Position numbers and translations under genes: made by a program. A DNA stretch of 10,589 nucleotides, taken from assembly GCA_900548075.1 (NCBI GenBank), contig URJD01000046.1, positions 1 through 10,589 of the forward strand. Direction: 5' to 3'. Within the stretch, counting starts at the first letter, position 1. Each line of letters opens with the position of its first letter. Below are positions 1 through 6,248 of this stretch, in pieces. The notes beneath the pieces are model-generated. The model saw nothing but the letters and a program-made list of their open reading frames with translations, did not search any database and was not told the origin of the DNA. This DNA comes from an uncultured Collinsella sp. Lineage in GTDB: Bacteria > Actinomycetota > Coriobacteriia > Coriobacteriales > Coriobacteriaceae.

Positions 1-526
1 CCGACAGAAGCGAGGTATCATTGAGGGTGATGATGAACTGGTTGATGATGGAGGGGATCATCGTGCGGATGGCCTGCGGCAGCACGACCTTGGCCATGGC
101 CCTCCAGTACGGCAGACCCAGGCTGCGGGCCGCCTCCATCTGACCCTTGTCAACACTCTCGATACCGGCGCGGATGATTTCCGCCATGTACGCACCGCAG
201 TTCAGCGACAGGCAGATGATGCCCGCCTGCAAGGCCGTGAACATAAACTTGCTGCCGAACAGGTCAGACCAGTGCAGCGTATCGTTCATCAGCATCGGCA
301 CACCGAAATAGACGAAGAACGCCAGAACGATCATCGGCACGCCGCGGATAATATCGACAAAGATCGTGGCGATGATGTTGCAGACGCGGCTTTTCAAAAC
401 GCTGAGGAAGCCCACAAACAGGCCGATCAGACAGGCGAAGAAAAGGCTCCACAGGGCCAGCAGCAGCGTTTGGCCCATGGCGGCCAGCAGCAGCGGGCCG
501 TAGTTGGCAAGAATCTTAAAAATCAA
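1..526 (-). CDS. Amino-acid ABC transporter permease, HisM/GlnP type (3' end cut by window)
   Basis: This is the inner-membrane subunit of a polar amino-acid uptake transporter (BPD_transp_1 fold). About 175 residues are present and the C-terminus lies outside the window. I start it at TTG (526-524) because an AAAGGAG ribosome binding site lies 9 bases upstream; an in-frame ATG at 478 is the alternative but would remove part of the first membrane helix. The protein opens with a hydrophobic helix (LLLAAMGQTLLLALWSLFFA) and shows the family signature IIRGVPMIV. Further on is the cytoplasmic EAA loop (MEAARSLGLPYWRAM, then VVLPQAIRTMIPS), which docks on the ATPase. It lies downstream of, and co-directional with, an ORF whose last ~50 residues are the end of a matching solute-binding protein, with a terminator-like hairpin between them. 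The substrate cannot be told from this subunit. Confidence 0.88.
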   Translation of the reverse strand, partial: MIFKILANYGPLLLAAMGQTLLLALWSLFFACLIGLFVGFLSVLKSRVCNIIATIFVDIIRGVPMIVLAFFVYFGVPMLMNDTLHWSDLFGSKFMFTALQAGIICLSLNCGAYMAEIIRAGIESVDKGQMEAARSLGLPYWRAMAKVVLPQAIRTMIPSIINQFIITLNDTSLLS

Positions 527-603
527 GGCGCAGAACTCCTTTCGGGGGTTGGATTTGCAAGAGCCGCTCTCCGCGCAGGGGCCAAGAGGGATCCCGGGGT
601 CGC

Positions 604-639
604 AAAAGCGGGGCCGCCTGCAAAAACAGGCGTCCCCGC
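604..639 (-). terminator. Hairpin terminator or attenuator between binding-protein end and permease
   Basis: On the minus strand a 13-bp stem with one mismatch (GCGGGGACGCCTG pairing with CAGGCGGCCCCGC) closes a 6-base loop and is followed by TTTT. It starts 15 bases after the stop codon of the binding-protein-like ORF and ends ~80 bases before the permease start. In binding-protein-dependent operons such a partial terminator commonly lowers expression of the membrane subunits relative to the binding protein; that role here is inferred. Confidence 0.75.
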
Positions 640-653
640 GTATTTTTCATGGT

Positions 654-1694
654 TTAGCCGAGGTACTTTGCCAGAATCTCGTCATACTTGCCGTTGGCTT
701 TGATGTCGGCAAGACCCTTGTTGAACATATCCAGCAGCTCCTGGCTGTCCTCGCTGAAGATGGCAAAGCCGTAGGGCGCGGGGTCGCTGGCGGTATCCTC
801 CAGCACCTTCAGGGCCAGAGCGCCGTCCTGGCTGTCACTCAGCGTCCAGGTATAAAGCCGCAGAAGCGTAGAGGAAGCGTTGTTGACCGCGTAGAAGTTG
901 CCGTTGGCATCCACTGCAAGCGTGCGGAGAACGTCCCATGCAGAAGCACCGCCGGTGGTGATGTCCGCGACTTTGGTCAGCTGGCCGGTGACAAGATCCA
1001 TGGAATAGAGCTTGTTGACGGCCTCACCGGCATAGCCCACGACGGGGATGTCATAAGGGACGGCCAGGATGTCCTGAGTGTCCACCGTGCGGTAGAACGT
1101 GCGACCGTTCTCCTCAAAGCCCTCGACGCGGCCACCAAACTTAATGGTCACGGCCTTGTCCTGACGACGGACCTCCCAGGGATAGCCGTGGGTGAGCCAC
1201 TCGTCGGTGGCCTCGACCTGGCTGCCGTTGACGATCTCCTGCTTAAACAGGCCGTAGCGGTAGCGCATGCCGTTGCCGTAGCCGGCAATGCCCTCGGCTG
1301 CCATGGAATCCAGGAAGCATGCGGCCAGACGGCCCAAGCCACCGTTGCCCAACGCCGGATCGGGCTCCTGGTTCTCGATGACGGACAGGTCGAAGCCCAT
1401 GTCGTCGAGCGCCTCGGCGACCATGTCACGTACGCCAAAGTTAAGCAGGTAGTTATCGAGCAGGCGGCCGATCAAAAACTCGATCGAGAAGTAGTACACG
1501 CGCTTTTTGCCCTCAGCGGCCGCGCGGGCGTCACTCTTGGTGGCAACGGTGCGTGCCTTCTCGGCCACGAGCTTGGCCAGGGCGTTAAAGCGGTCAAGGT
1601 CGCTGGCGGCCTCGATGCTCTTGCCGCTAATGCTCATGACGGCATCGCGATAGAGCTCGGTAAACTCCTGCTTGTTGTCGAAGATCTTATTCAT
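654..1694 (-). CDS. Chimeric ORF: glycogen/maltodextrin phosphorylase N-terminus joined to an ABC binding-protein C-terminus
   Basis: The ORF encodes 346 aa from ATG 1694, with a GGAAAGGA ribosome binding site. Residues 1-229 are the N-terminal part of a GT35 alpha-glucan phosphorylase: YYFSIEFLIGRLLDNYLLN, DPALGNGGLGRLAACFLDSM, GNGMRYRYGLFKQ and the VPYDIPVVGY segment. After L229, where the family normally continues RLW, it changes to YSMDLVTGQLTKVADI and LAVDANGNFYAVN. These resemble a beta-propeller surface protein (about residues 230-292). The last ~50 residues (YGFAIFSEDS, then GLADIKANGKYDEILAKYLG) match the C-terminus of an SBP_bac_3 amino-acid-binding protein. Phosphorylases are about 750-800 aa, and the C-terminal half with the PLP-binding lysine is absent, so no phosphorylase activity is possible. 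The real gene here is probably a phosphorylase following glgB. The fusion is most likely an assembly mis-join or a rearrangement. Confidence 0.8.
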   Translation of the reverse strand: MNKIFDNKQEFTELYRDAVMSISGKSIEAASDLDRFNALAKLVAEKARTVATKSDARAAAEGKKRVYYFSIEFLIGRLLDNYLLNFGVRDMVAEALDDMGFDLSVIENQEPDPALGNGGLGRLAACFLDSMAAEGIAGYGNGMRYRYGLFKQEIVNGSQVEATDEWLTHGYPWEVRRQDKAVTIKFGGRVEGFEENGRTFYRTVDTQDILAVPYDIPVVGYAGEAVNKLYSMDLVTGQLTKVADITTGGASAWDVLRTLAVDANGNFYAVNNASSTLLRLYTWTLSDSQDGALALKVLEDTASDPAPYGFAIFSEDSQELLDMFNKGLADIKANGKYDEILAKYLG

Positions 1695-1788
1695 ACGTTC
1701 CTTTCCCCCGGGGATGTTTCTCCCGGAACGGTTATGACTTGTATCCTACGCCCTGTCGGGGCGGGTAATTACAGCCGTAACGGCTTTG

Positions 1789-4038
1789 TTACGCATCCTT
1801 GGCAGGAGCCTTAACAGCTGCTGCCTTAGCCTTGGGAGCAGCCTTTTTGGTGGCTGCCTTCTTGGCCGTGGTGGACTTGGCCGTAGCCTTGGCAGCGGGC
1901 TTGGCAGCCTTCGCCTTAGCCGTCGCCTTCTTGGCAGTGGCCGCGGCCTTGGGCTTTACCGAGGACGCGCGCTTGCGCATCGCCTTCTTGGGCTTCTCGA
2001 CCACGGGCGGCTTGTAACTGCTGGGACCGCGGCGCTTAAGTACCACACCTGCCAGACCGGGCACCTTCATCTCGATGGAGTCCATCTGCCCGTTCCAGGG
2101 GTAGGGCTCGCTCGAGCAGGTGTAGGGCTCCTCGCCAGCGTATCCGCTGCCACCAAACTCGGGACGGTCGGAATCAAAGATGACCTCCCAGTCACCCTCG
2201 CGCGGCACGCCCACGCGGAAGCTCTCGTAGCTCGCCGGGTCAAAGTTGATCAAGATCACCAGGTCGTCGTCGACGTCCTCGCCCTGACGCACAAAGCTCA
2301 CGATGGACTGCTTGGAGTTATCCGCGTCGATCCAGGTAAAGCCGTCGTCGGTGTAGCCGCGCTCGTACAGGGCGGGCTCGGCGGTGTACAGGTGGTTGAG
2401 CGCCTTGATAAACGCCTGATGATGACGATGGGTCTCGTATTCCTCGGTCAGGAACCACTGGATGGACTCGTAGTAGCGCCACTCAATAAACTGGCCGATC
2501 TCGTTGCCCATAAAGTTGAGCTTGGCACCGGGATGCGTCATCTGGTAGAAAGCCAGCGTGCGCAGGCCGGCAAACTGGCGCCACCAGTCGCCCGGCATGC
2601 GGCCGATGAGCGAGCACTTGCCGTGCACGACCTCGTCGTGGCTCAGCGGGCAGATAAAGTTCTCGGTAAAGGCATACATGATGGAGAACGTGAGCAGCCC
2701 GTGGTTGCCGGGGCGCCACGGAAAATCGGTCTGCATGTAGTGCAGGGTATCGTTCATCCAGCCCATGTCCCACTTGTAGTGGAAGCCCAGGCCGCCGTCC
2801 TGCGGCGGGTAGGTCACGAGCGGCCACGCGGTGGACTCCTCGGCCATCATCATCACGTCGGGGAAGTGAGCCTCAACGGCGCAGTTGACCTGGCGAATGA
2901 ACGCGCTGGCGTCCAGGTCCTCCTCGGTACCGTACTTGTTGAACTTCTTTTGGCCCGGATCGTCGATGCCAAAGTTGAGGTACAGCATGCTGGACACGCC
3001 GTCCATGCGAATGCCGTCCACGTGGAAGTTCTCGAGCCAGTACAGCACGTTAGAGACCAGGAAGGAGCGGACCTCGCCGCGGGCGAAGTCGAACTTGTGC
3101 GTGCCCCAGTTGGGGTGAATCTCGTGCTCAAACAGCATGTGGCCGTTAAAGGTGGCAAGGCCGTGGGAGTCGGCGCAAAAACCGCCGGGCACCCAGTCCA
3201 TGATCACACCGATGCCCGCCTCGTGGCACGCATCGATAAAGTGCATGAGCTGCTGTGGGTTGCCATAGCGCGACGTTGCAGCATAGTAGCCAGTCGTCTG
3301 GTAGCCCCAGGAGCCATCGAAGGGATGCTCCATAAGCGGCATGACCTCGATATACGTGTAGCCCATGTCGCGCACGTAGTCCACGAGCTCCACCGACAGG
3401 TCGTCGTAGGTGTAAAACTCGCCGCGCTGCGCGGGGAAGGGATCCATGGGGCCGGGGTAGTTGCCGTACTCGTCCGGCTCGCCCTGCGGTGCGTCGCCGT
3501 GGCGCTTCCACGAGCCAATGTGCACCTCGTAGATGTTAAGGGGCTGCGACATGTGGTTATGGCTCGCACGGCGCTTAAGCCACGCGGCGTCGTTCCACTG
3601 GTAGCCATCGAGGGTCCACAGCACGCTGGCGGTACCCGGAGGGCACTCGGCCTTAAAGGCGTACGGATCGGCCTTATAGAGCTTTTTGCCCTCGTTGGTC
3701 TCGATAAGGTACTTATAGAGCTGACCCTGCTCGGCACCAGGAATAAAGCCTTCCCAAATAGCGCTTGTATGCATGGGCACCAGCGGGTTGGCTTGCTCAT
3801 CCCAGTCGTTAAATTCGCCAATGACGTGGACGCTCTTTACGTCGGGCGCCCAAACGCAAAAGCGCCAGCCACGCGTACGGTTCTGCGTGTCGGGGTGCGC
3901 GCCCATCTTTTCCCAGCTGCGCTCCCATGTGCCGATGCCAAACAGGTAGACATCGTCCTTGGTGAGCTCCGGTGCATGCGGGGCGGCTTTACGGGTGGCG
4001 GGCTTTTTGGTTGCTGGCTTTAGCTTTGTATCGCTCAC
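1789..4038 (-). CDS. glgB: 1,4-alpha-glucan (glycogen) branching enzyme with histone-H1-like tail
   Basis: It cuts alpha-1,4 glucan chains and re-attaches them as alpha-1,6 branches in cytoplasmic glycogen synthesis (EC 2.4.1.18, GH13). I chose the GTG at 4038 (MSDTKLK..., 749 aa) with GGGA 7 bases upstream; ATGs at 4053 and 4050 and a reading up to 4098 are also open but lack a clear ribosome binding site. Order: a basic N-terminus, a CBM48 domain (about residues 45-140, WRFCVWAPDVKSVHVIGEFN), then the GH13 barrel. Catalytic residues by motif are D346 in GIRMDGVSSMLY, E400 in MMAEESTAW and D468 in LSHDEVVHG; their spacing matches E. coli GlgB to within one residue. The usual DWVPAHF reads DWVPGGF. 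Residues from about 670 to 749 form a Lys/Ala/Pro tail not needed for catalysis. The phosphorylase-like ORF follows 94 bases later, an expected glycogen gene pair. Confidence 0.93.
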   Translation of the reverse strand: MSDTKLKPATKKPATRKAAPHAPELTKDDVYLFGIGTWERSWEKMGAHPDTQNRTRGWRFCVWAPDVKSVHVIGEFNDWDEQANPLVPMHTSAIWEGFIPGAEQGQLYKYLIETNEGKKLYKADPYAFKAECPPGTASVLWTLDGYQWNDAAWLKRRASHNHMSQPLNIYEVHIGSWKRHGDAPQGEPDEYGNYPGPMDPFPAQRGEFYTYDDLSVELVDYVRDMGYTYIEVMPLMEHPFDGSWGYQTTGYYAATSRYGNPQQLMHFIDACHEAGIGVIMDWVPGGFCADSHGLATFNGHMLFEHEIHPNWGTHKFDFARGEVRSFLVSNVLYWLENFHVDGIRMDGVSSMLYLNFGIDDPGQKKFNKYGTEEDLDASAFIRQVNCAVEAHFPDVMMMAEESTAWPLVTYPPQDGGLGFHYKWDMGWMNDTLHYMQTDFPWRPGNHGLLTFSIMYAFTENFICPLSHDEVVHGKCSLIGRMPGDWWRQFAGLRTLAFYQMTHPGAKLNFMGNEIGQFIEWRYYESIQWFLTEEYETHRHHQAFIKALNHLYTAEPALYERGYTDDGFTWIDADNSKQSIVSFVRQGEDVDDDLVILINFDPASYESFRVGVPREGDWEVIFDSDRPEFGGSGYAGEEPYTCSSEPYPWNGQMDSIEMKVPGLAGVVLKRRGPSSYKPPVVEKPKKAMRKRASSVKPKAAATAKKATAKAKAAKPAAKATAKSTTAKKAATKKAAPKAKAAAVKAPAKDA

Positions 4039-4138
4039 GTTTGATCCCATCATGACGCGGCAGCGTGTTGCCTTGGTGACTAGATGCGAAAGGTCCAAGG
4101 CTGCACGAATCGAAGGGACGGCGATAGTTCTATGATTC

Positions 4139-4164
4139 GTTCCACCTCGCGTGCTCGGTGGAAC
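4139..4164 (-). other. Hairpin in the predicted glgB leader
   Basis: GTTCCACC (4139-4146) and GGTGGAAC (4157-4164) form a perfect 8-bp inverted repeat around a 10-base loop. It falls about 100 bases upstream of the glgB start, inside the ~205-base 5' leader predicted from the TATAAA box at 4256-4251. There is no T tract, so it is not a simple terminator. It could be a leader-RNA stem or a protein-binding palindrome. Confidence 0.45.
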
Positions 4165-4250
4165 TTTCGGCAGAAACTACGATAACACCTGTACGTTAGT
4201 TTTATGGACGAAAGCGGATTTGCGGGGGCGTTTAATCGGTAAGCGACATG

Positions 4251-4280
4251 TTTATACCACTGGCAGAATTGCAATGGTAA
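4251..4280 (-). promoter_or_regulatory. Predicted glgB promoter
   Basis: On the minus strand, TTACCA (4280-4275) and TATAAA (4256-4251) are separated by 18 bases, giving a sigma-70-like promoter pointing at glgB. The -35 lies inside the perfect palindrome at 4275-4300, so a protein bound there would be expected to block it. The call rests on hexamer matches alone (4/6 for the -35). Confidence 0.5.
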
Positions 4281-4300
4281 AACCCTTGACAGTTTTACCA
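4275..4300. promoter_or_regulatory. Perfect palindromic operator TGGTAAAAC-N8-GTTTTACCA
   Basis: Two 9-base arms match perfectly around an 8-base spacer (CCTTGACA). The spacer contains the plus-strand hexamer TTGACA (4286-4291), a possible -35 for the HAD gene, although only a weak -10 (TTCAAA, 17 bases on) follows. The right arm overlaps no gene, and the left arm overlaps the predicted glgB -35 on the other strand. A regulator bound here could control both divergent genes. Confidence 0.6.
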
Positions 4301-4331
4301 ATTAGGGTTTCAAAACTGATAGGCTTACGTT

Positions 4332-4362
4332 TGGTAAAACGTTTTTAGCAGGTTGTTTACCA
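4332..4362. promoter_or_regulatory. Second cluster of TGGTAAAAC half-sites, LacI-type operator shape
   Basis: TGGTAAAACGTTTTTAGCA (4332-4350) repeats the TGGTAAAAC half-site and is centred on AAAACGTTTT, a perfect 10-base palindrome with the central CG step typical of LacI-family operators. A further copy on the opposite strand, GTTTACCA, follows at 4355-4362. With the site at 4275-4300 this makes four clear half-sites in 88 bases, just upstream of the HAD gene's ribosome binding site. Confidence 0.55.
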
Positions 4363-4384
4363 TTTGACATCGAAAGGTTCGTTT

Positions 4385-5074
4385 ATGTCCCATACCGCCG
4401 CTCCCAAGGTTGCTTTTATTTTCGATTGCGACGGCACGCTAGTTAATAGCACCCCCGTTTGGGCCTATGCCCAGCCCGAGTTATTGCACCGCCACGGTGT
4501 CGACGTGACGGTCGACGATTTTGCCCAGTTTGAGCATTTGTCGCTGGAGGATGAGTGCCAGGCCTACCACGATACGTGGGGCATTGGTGCAAACGGTGAG
4601 GAGCTGTATCGCGAGCTGGGCGAGATTTTGATTGATGGATACTCTAAGGTGCCGCCGCGCAAGGGTCTCCTGGCATTTTTGGAGCAGGCGAAGGCGGAGG
4701 GCATTGCCATGTGCGTGGCTACATCCACGCCGGCCGAGCTGGTGCAGTCTGCGCTCGCTGGTGCCGGGCTCGACGCTTACATGGAGTTTGTTACCACGAC
4801 GGGCGAGGCAGGACGCTCCAAACAGTTCCCCGATGTGTACGAGCTGGCGCTGCGCCGCCTGGAGGAGCGCCATGGGCACAAGTTTGAGCGCGCTTGGGTG
4901 TTTGAGGACGCCGTCTTTGGCCTAAAGAGCTCTGGCTCCGCCGGCTTTAAGCGCGTGGGCATCTATGATCCGCACGGCCGCATGAAGCGCGACGACGTGC
5001 GCGACAACTGCGATATCTTTATCGACAGCTACGAGGAGCTGGATCTACCCCGCGTGCTTTCGTTTGAGGGATAG
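4385..5074 (+). CDS. HAD-superfamily phosphatase, beta-phosphoglucomutase-like
   Basis: This is a predicted cytoplasmic phosphohydrolase or phosphosugar mutase of HAD subfamily I. ATG 4385 (229 aa) follows AAAGG by 7 bases; an in-frame TTG at 4364 lacks a ribosome binding site. Motif I is FDCDGTLVNS with nucleophile D14 and acid/base D16. A helical cap follows (about 20-85). Motif II is the Ser/Thr of CVATSTPAEL, motif III is K146 in GRSKQFPDVY, and motif IV is E174-D175 in VFEDAVFGLKSS, the Mg2+ site. The four motifs are complete, so it should be active; the substrate is unknown, though beta-phosphoglucomutase relatives act on sugar phosphates. It is divergent from glgB across the operator-rich region and is followed 9 bases later by a thiamine pyrophosphokinase-like gene, probably in one transcript. 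Confidence 0.88.
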   Translation: MSHTAAPKVAFIFDCDGTLVNSTPVWAYAQPELLHRHGVDVTVDDFAQFEHLSLEDECQAYHDTWGIGANGEELYRELGEILIDGYSKVPPRKGLLAFLEQAKAEGIAMCVATSTPAELVQSALAGAGLDAYMEFVTTTGEAGRSKQFPDVYELALRRLEERHGHKFERAWVFEDAVFGLKSSGSAGFKRVGIYDPHGRMKRDDVRDNCDIFIDSYEELDLPRVLSFEG

Positions 5075-5083
5075 GCGAGGGCT

Positions 5084-5725
5084 GTGGCTTGCAAGGTATT
5101 AGTTGTCTGCGGCTCGCCCGTGGTGGCGAGCACAGATCTGTTGCGGAGGCTAGCGGGGGAGTGCGACCACGTTGTCACCGTGGACCGCGGGCTCGACGCA
5201 CTGCTGGGCGCTGGCCTGGCCTGCGACGTATATGTGGGGGATGCCGACACGGTGAGCGACGCGGGTCGTGCTTTGGTCGATGCCGCCGAAGCCTTTGAAG
5301 TAGAGCGCCACGACCCGTACAAGGACTATACCGATCTGGCGCTGGCGCTCGATTCCGTCCGTCGTCGCTGGCCGGGTGCAGAGGTTGTGGCAACCTGTGC
5401 TACGGGCGGCCGTCCGGACATGGCGCTTTCCGTACTGGGGCTGCTCGCGGGCTACGTGGATTCCTCAGTCTGGATTGCCGAAGACGAGACCACGGCCCGC
5501 ATTCTTCACGGAGGCGAATCGTGGACCATTAAGGGCGCCGAAGGCAAGACGTTCTCCATCATTGCTATAGCCCCCAACACCGAGGTAAGCGAACACGGCC
5601 TAGAGTGGGACCTAGACCACAGCCCCCTGGGCCTGCTAGCCGACACGGGCGTTAGCAACGTCGTCAGGTCAACAGCCACGATCCAAGTCCACACCGGCAC
5701 CGCCATCGCTTATTTATATCAATAG
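5084..5725 (+). CDS. Thiamine pyrophosphokinase (thiamine diphosphokinase) family protein
   Basis: It is predicted to transfer pyrophosphate from ATP to thiamine, making the cofactor thiamine diphosphate in the cytoplasm. GTG 5084 is chosen because GGCGAGG (5074-5080), overlapping the stop of the HAD gene, sits 3 bases before it. The length of 213 aa is normal for the family. The N-terminal ATP/Mg half has VVTVDRGLDALLGAG and the acidic YVGDADTVS, then KDYTDLALAL and CATGGRPDMAL, which line up with the family patterns DGGANRLL, GDFDS, KDxTD and GATGGRxDH. The C-terminal substrate half contains GLEWDLDHSPL and TGVSNVV. Variations are the R in VDRG (usually G) and the M in GGRPDM (usually H), so substrate preference could differ. 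It probably shares a transcript with the HAD gene. No terminator is evident before the tRNA promoter. Confidence 0.82.
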   Translation: MACKVLVVCGSPVVASTDLLRRLAGECDHVVTVDRGLDALLGAGLACDVYVGDADTVSDAGRALVDAAEAFEVERHDPYKDYTDLALALDSVRRRWPGAEVVATCATGGRPDMALSVLGLLAGYVDSSVWIAEDETTARILHGGESWTIKGAEGKTFSIIAIAPNTEVSEHGLEWDLDHSPLGLLADTGVSNVVRSTATIQVHTGTAIAYLYQ

Positions 5726-5754
5726 GCATTTAGAGTCTGACTCAAAAAAAGTCC

Positions 5755-5783
5755 TTGCACGCCGCGCCAACTTCCCCTATAGT
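5755..5783 (+). promoter_or_regulatory. Sigma-70 promoter of the tRNA-Ala gene
   Basis: TTGCAC (5755-5760) and TATAGT (5778-5783) are separated by exactly 17 bases, and the -10 ends 13 bases before the mature tRNA. This is the best promoter match in the window. Confidence 0.8.
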
Positions 5784-5796
5784 ATCTCCTCGTCAC

Positions 5797-5872
5797 GGGG
5801 GCGTAGCTCAGCTGGGAGAGCGCTTGACTGGCAGTCAAGAGGTCAGGGGTTCGATCCCCCTCGTCTCCACCA
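5797..5872 (+). tRNA. tRNA-Ala (anticodon GGC), CCA encoded
   Basis: A complete 76-base cloverleaf. The acceptor stem GGGGGCG pairs with CGTCTCC and includes the G3-U70 wobble that is the identity mark for alanyl-tRNA synthetase. The D arm is GCTCAGCTGGGAGAGC. The anticodon arm is CTTGA / CTGGCAG / TCAAG, giving anticodon GGC, which reads GCC codons. The T arm is AGGGG-TTCGATC-CCCCT, the discriminator is A and CCA is in the DNA. It has its own promoter. Confidence 0.97.
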
Positions 5873-5884
5873 TTGTGAATGTTT

Positions 5885-5908
5885 AGGCCTTCGGTTTCCC
5901 GAAGGCCT
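5885..5908 (+). terminator. Hairpin directly after tRNA-Ala
   Basis: AGGCCTTCGG and CCGAAGGCCT form a perfect 10-bp stem with a TTTC loop, beginning 12 bases after the tRNA CCA end. No T run follows, so it is either a weak terminator or a 3' processing barrier, with the stronger hairpin at 5949 as back-up. Confidence 0.6.
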
Positions 5909-5911
5909 CTA

Positions 5912-5927
5912 ATATGAGAAAGCCATT
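5912..5927. repeat. Left copy of a 16-base inverted repeat bracketing the IS110 element
   Basis: ATATGAGAAAGCCATT here is the exact reverse complement of 7472-7487. The bases just outside and inside do not match. This copy lies between the two hairpins behind the tRNA, about 57 bases left of the GC-rich block. Confidence 0.7.
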
Positions 5928-5948
5928 GTCAATAGGCGTGTTTGTTCG

Positions 5949-5973
5949 AGCCCGGTTTAAAACCGGGCTTTTT
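5949..5973 (+). terminator. Rho-independent terminator
   Basis: AGCCCGG and CCGGGCT form a stem around an AT-rich loop (TTTAAAA, which can partly close itself), followed directly by five Ts. This is canonical for the plus strand and ends the tRNA transcription unit before the GC-rich insertion sequence. Confidence 0.85.
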
Positions 5974-6142
5974 CGTTTCCCGTAGGGAGGGCCCGCGCAC
6001 GCTGCACGTTTAGTCGACGCTTGCCTGGCAAGCTAATATCCGCGGGCTCTTGTGGGCGCGCTGCCGGCGGTCAGCCCGGTATGTCCGCGCACCCCACCGC
6101 ATTTCGATTCTCCGTCCGGCGCGCTCGTCCGAAACCAGTCTT

Positions 6143-6187
6143 GTTCACGGGCGCGGCCCTTGGGCTGCCCAAAAAGGGCTCGTGAAC
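6143..6187 (-). ncRNA. Candidate structured RNA in the IS110 3' end
   Basis: An outer 7-bp stem (GTTCACG 6143-6149 with CGTGAAC 6181-6187) encloses two small hairpins, GCCC-TT-GGGC (6156-6165) and GCCC-AAAAA-GGGC (6167-6179), giving a compact three-way junction. It lies about 62 bases beyond the transposase stop. IS110/IS1111 elements encode a bridge RNA in a non-coding end, and in the IS1111 group this is downstream of the transposase. The structure is seen directly; the RNA and its role are inferred. Confidence 0.35.
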
Positions 6188-6248
6188 GCGCGCCGGCGAT
6201 GCGTCGAGGCGCGGGCCCTCCCGGCGGGAGGCTTGTTGTCCGACGGGG

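Noticed and set aside
1786..4023. A 745-codon plus-strand open frame antisense to glgB, and a 436-codon one at 504-1814
   Set aside because: They lie opposite recognised genes and read as Val/Leu/Ala/His-rich low-information protein with no motifs; long antisense frames are common opposite high-GC genes.
4080..4301. A 73-codon minus-strand frame before glgB
   Set aside because: It covers the promoter and operator sequences, has no recognisable ribosome binding site or domain, and would conflict with the regulatory reading.
5733..5743. GAGTC-T-GACTC palindrome as a terminator for the thiamine pyrophosphokinase-like gene
   Set aside because: The arms are only 5 bases with a one-base centre, which cannot fold into a stable hairpin, and the T-tract is missing on the plus strand.
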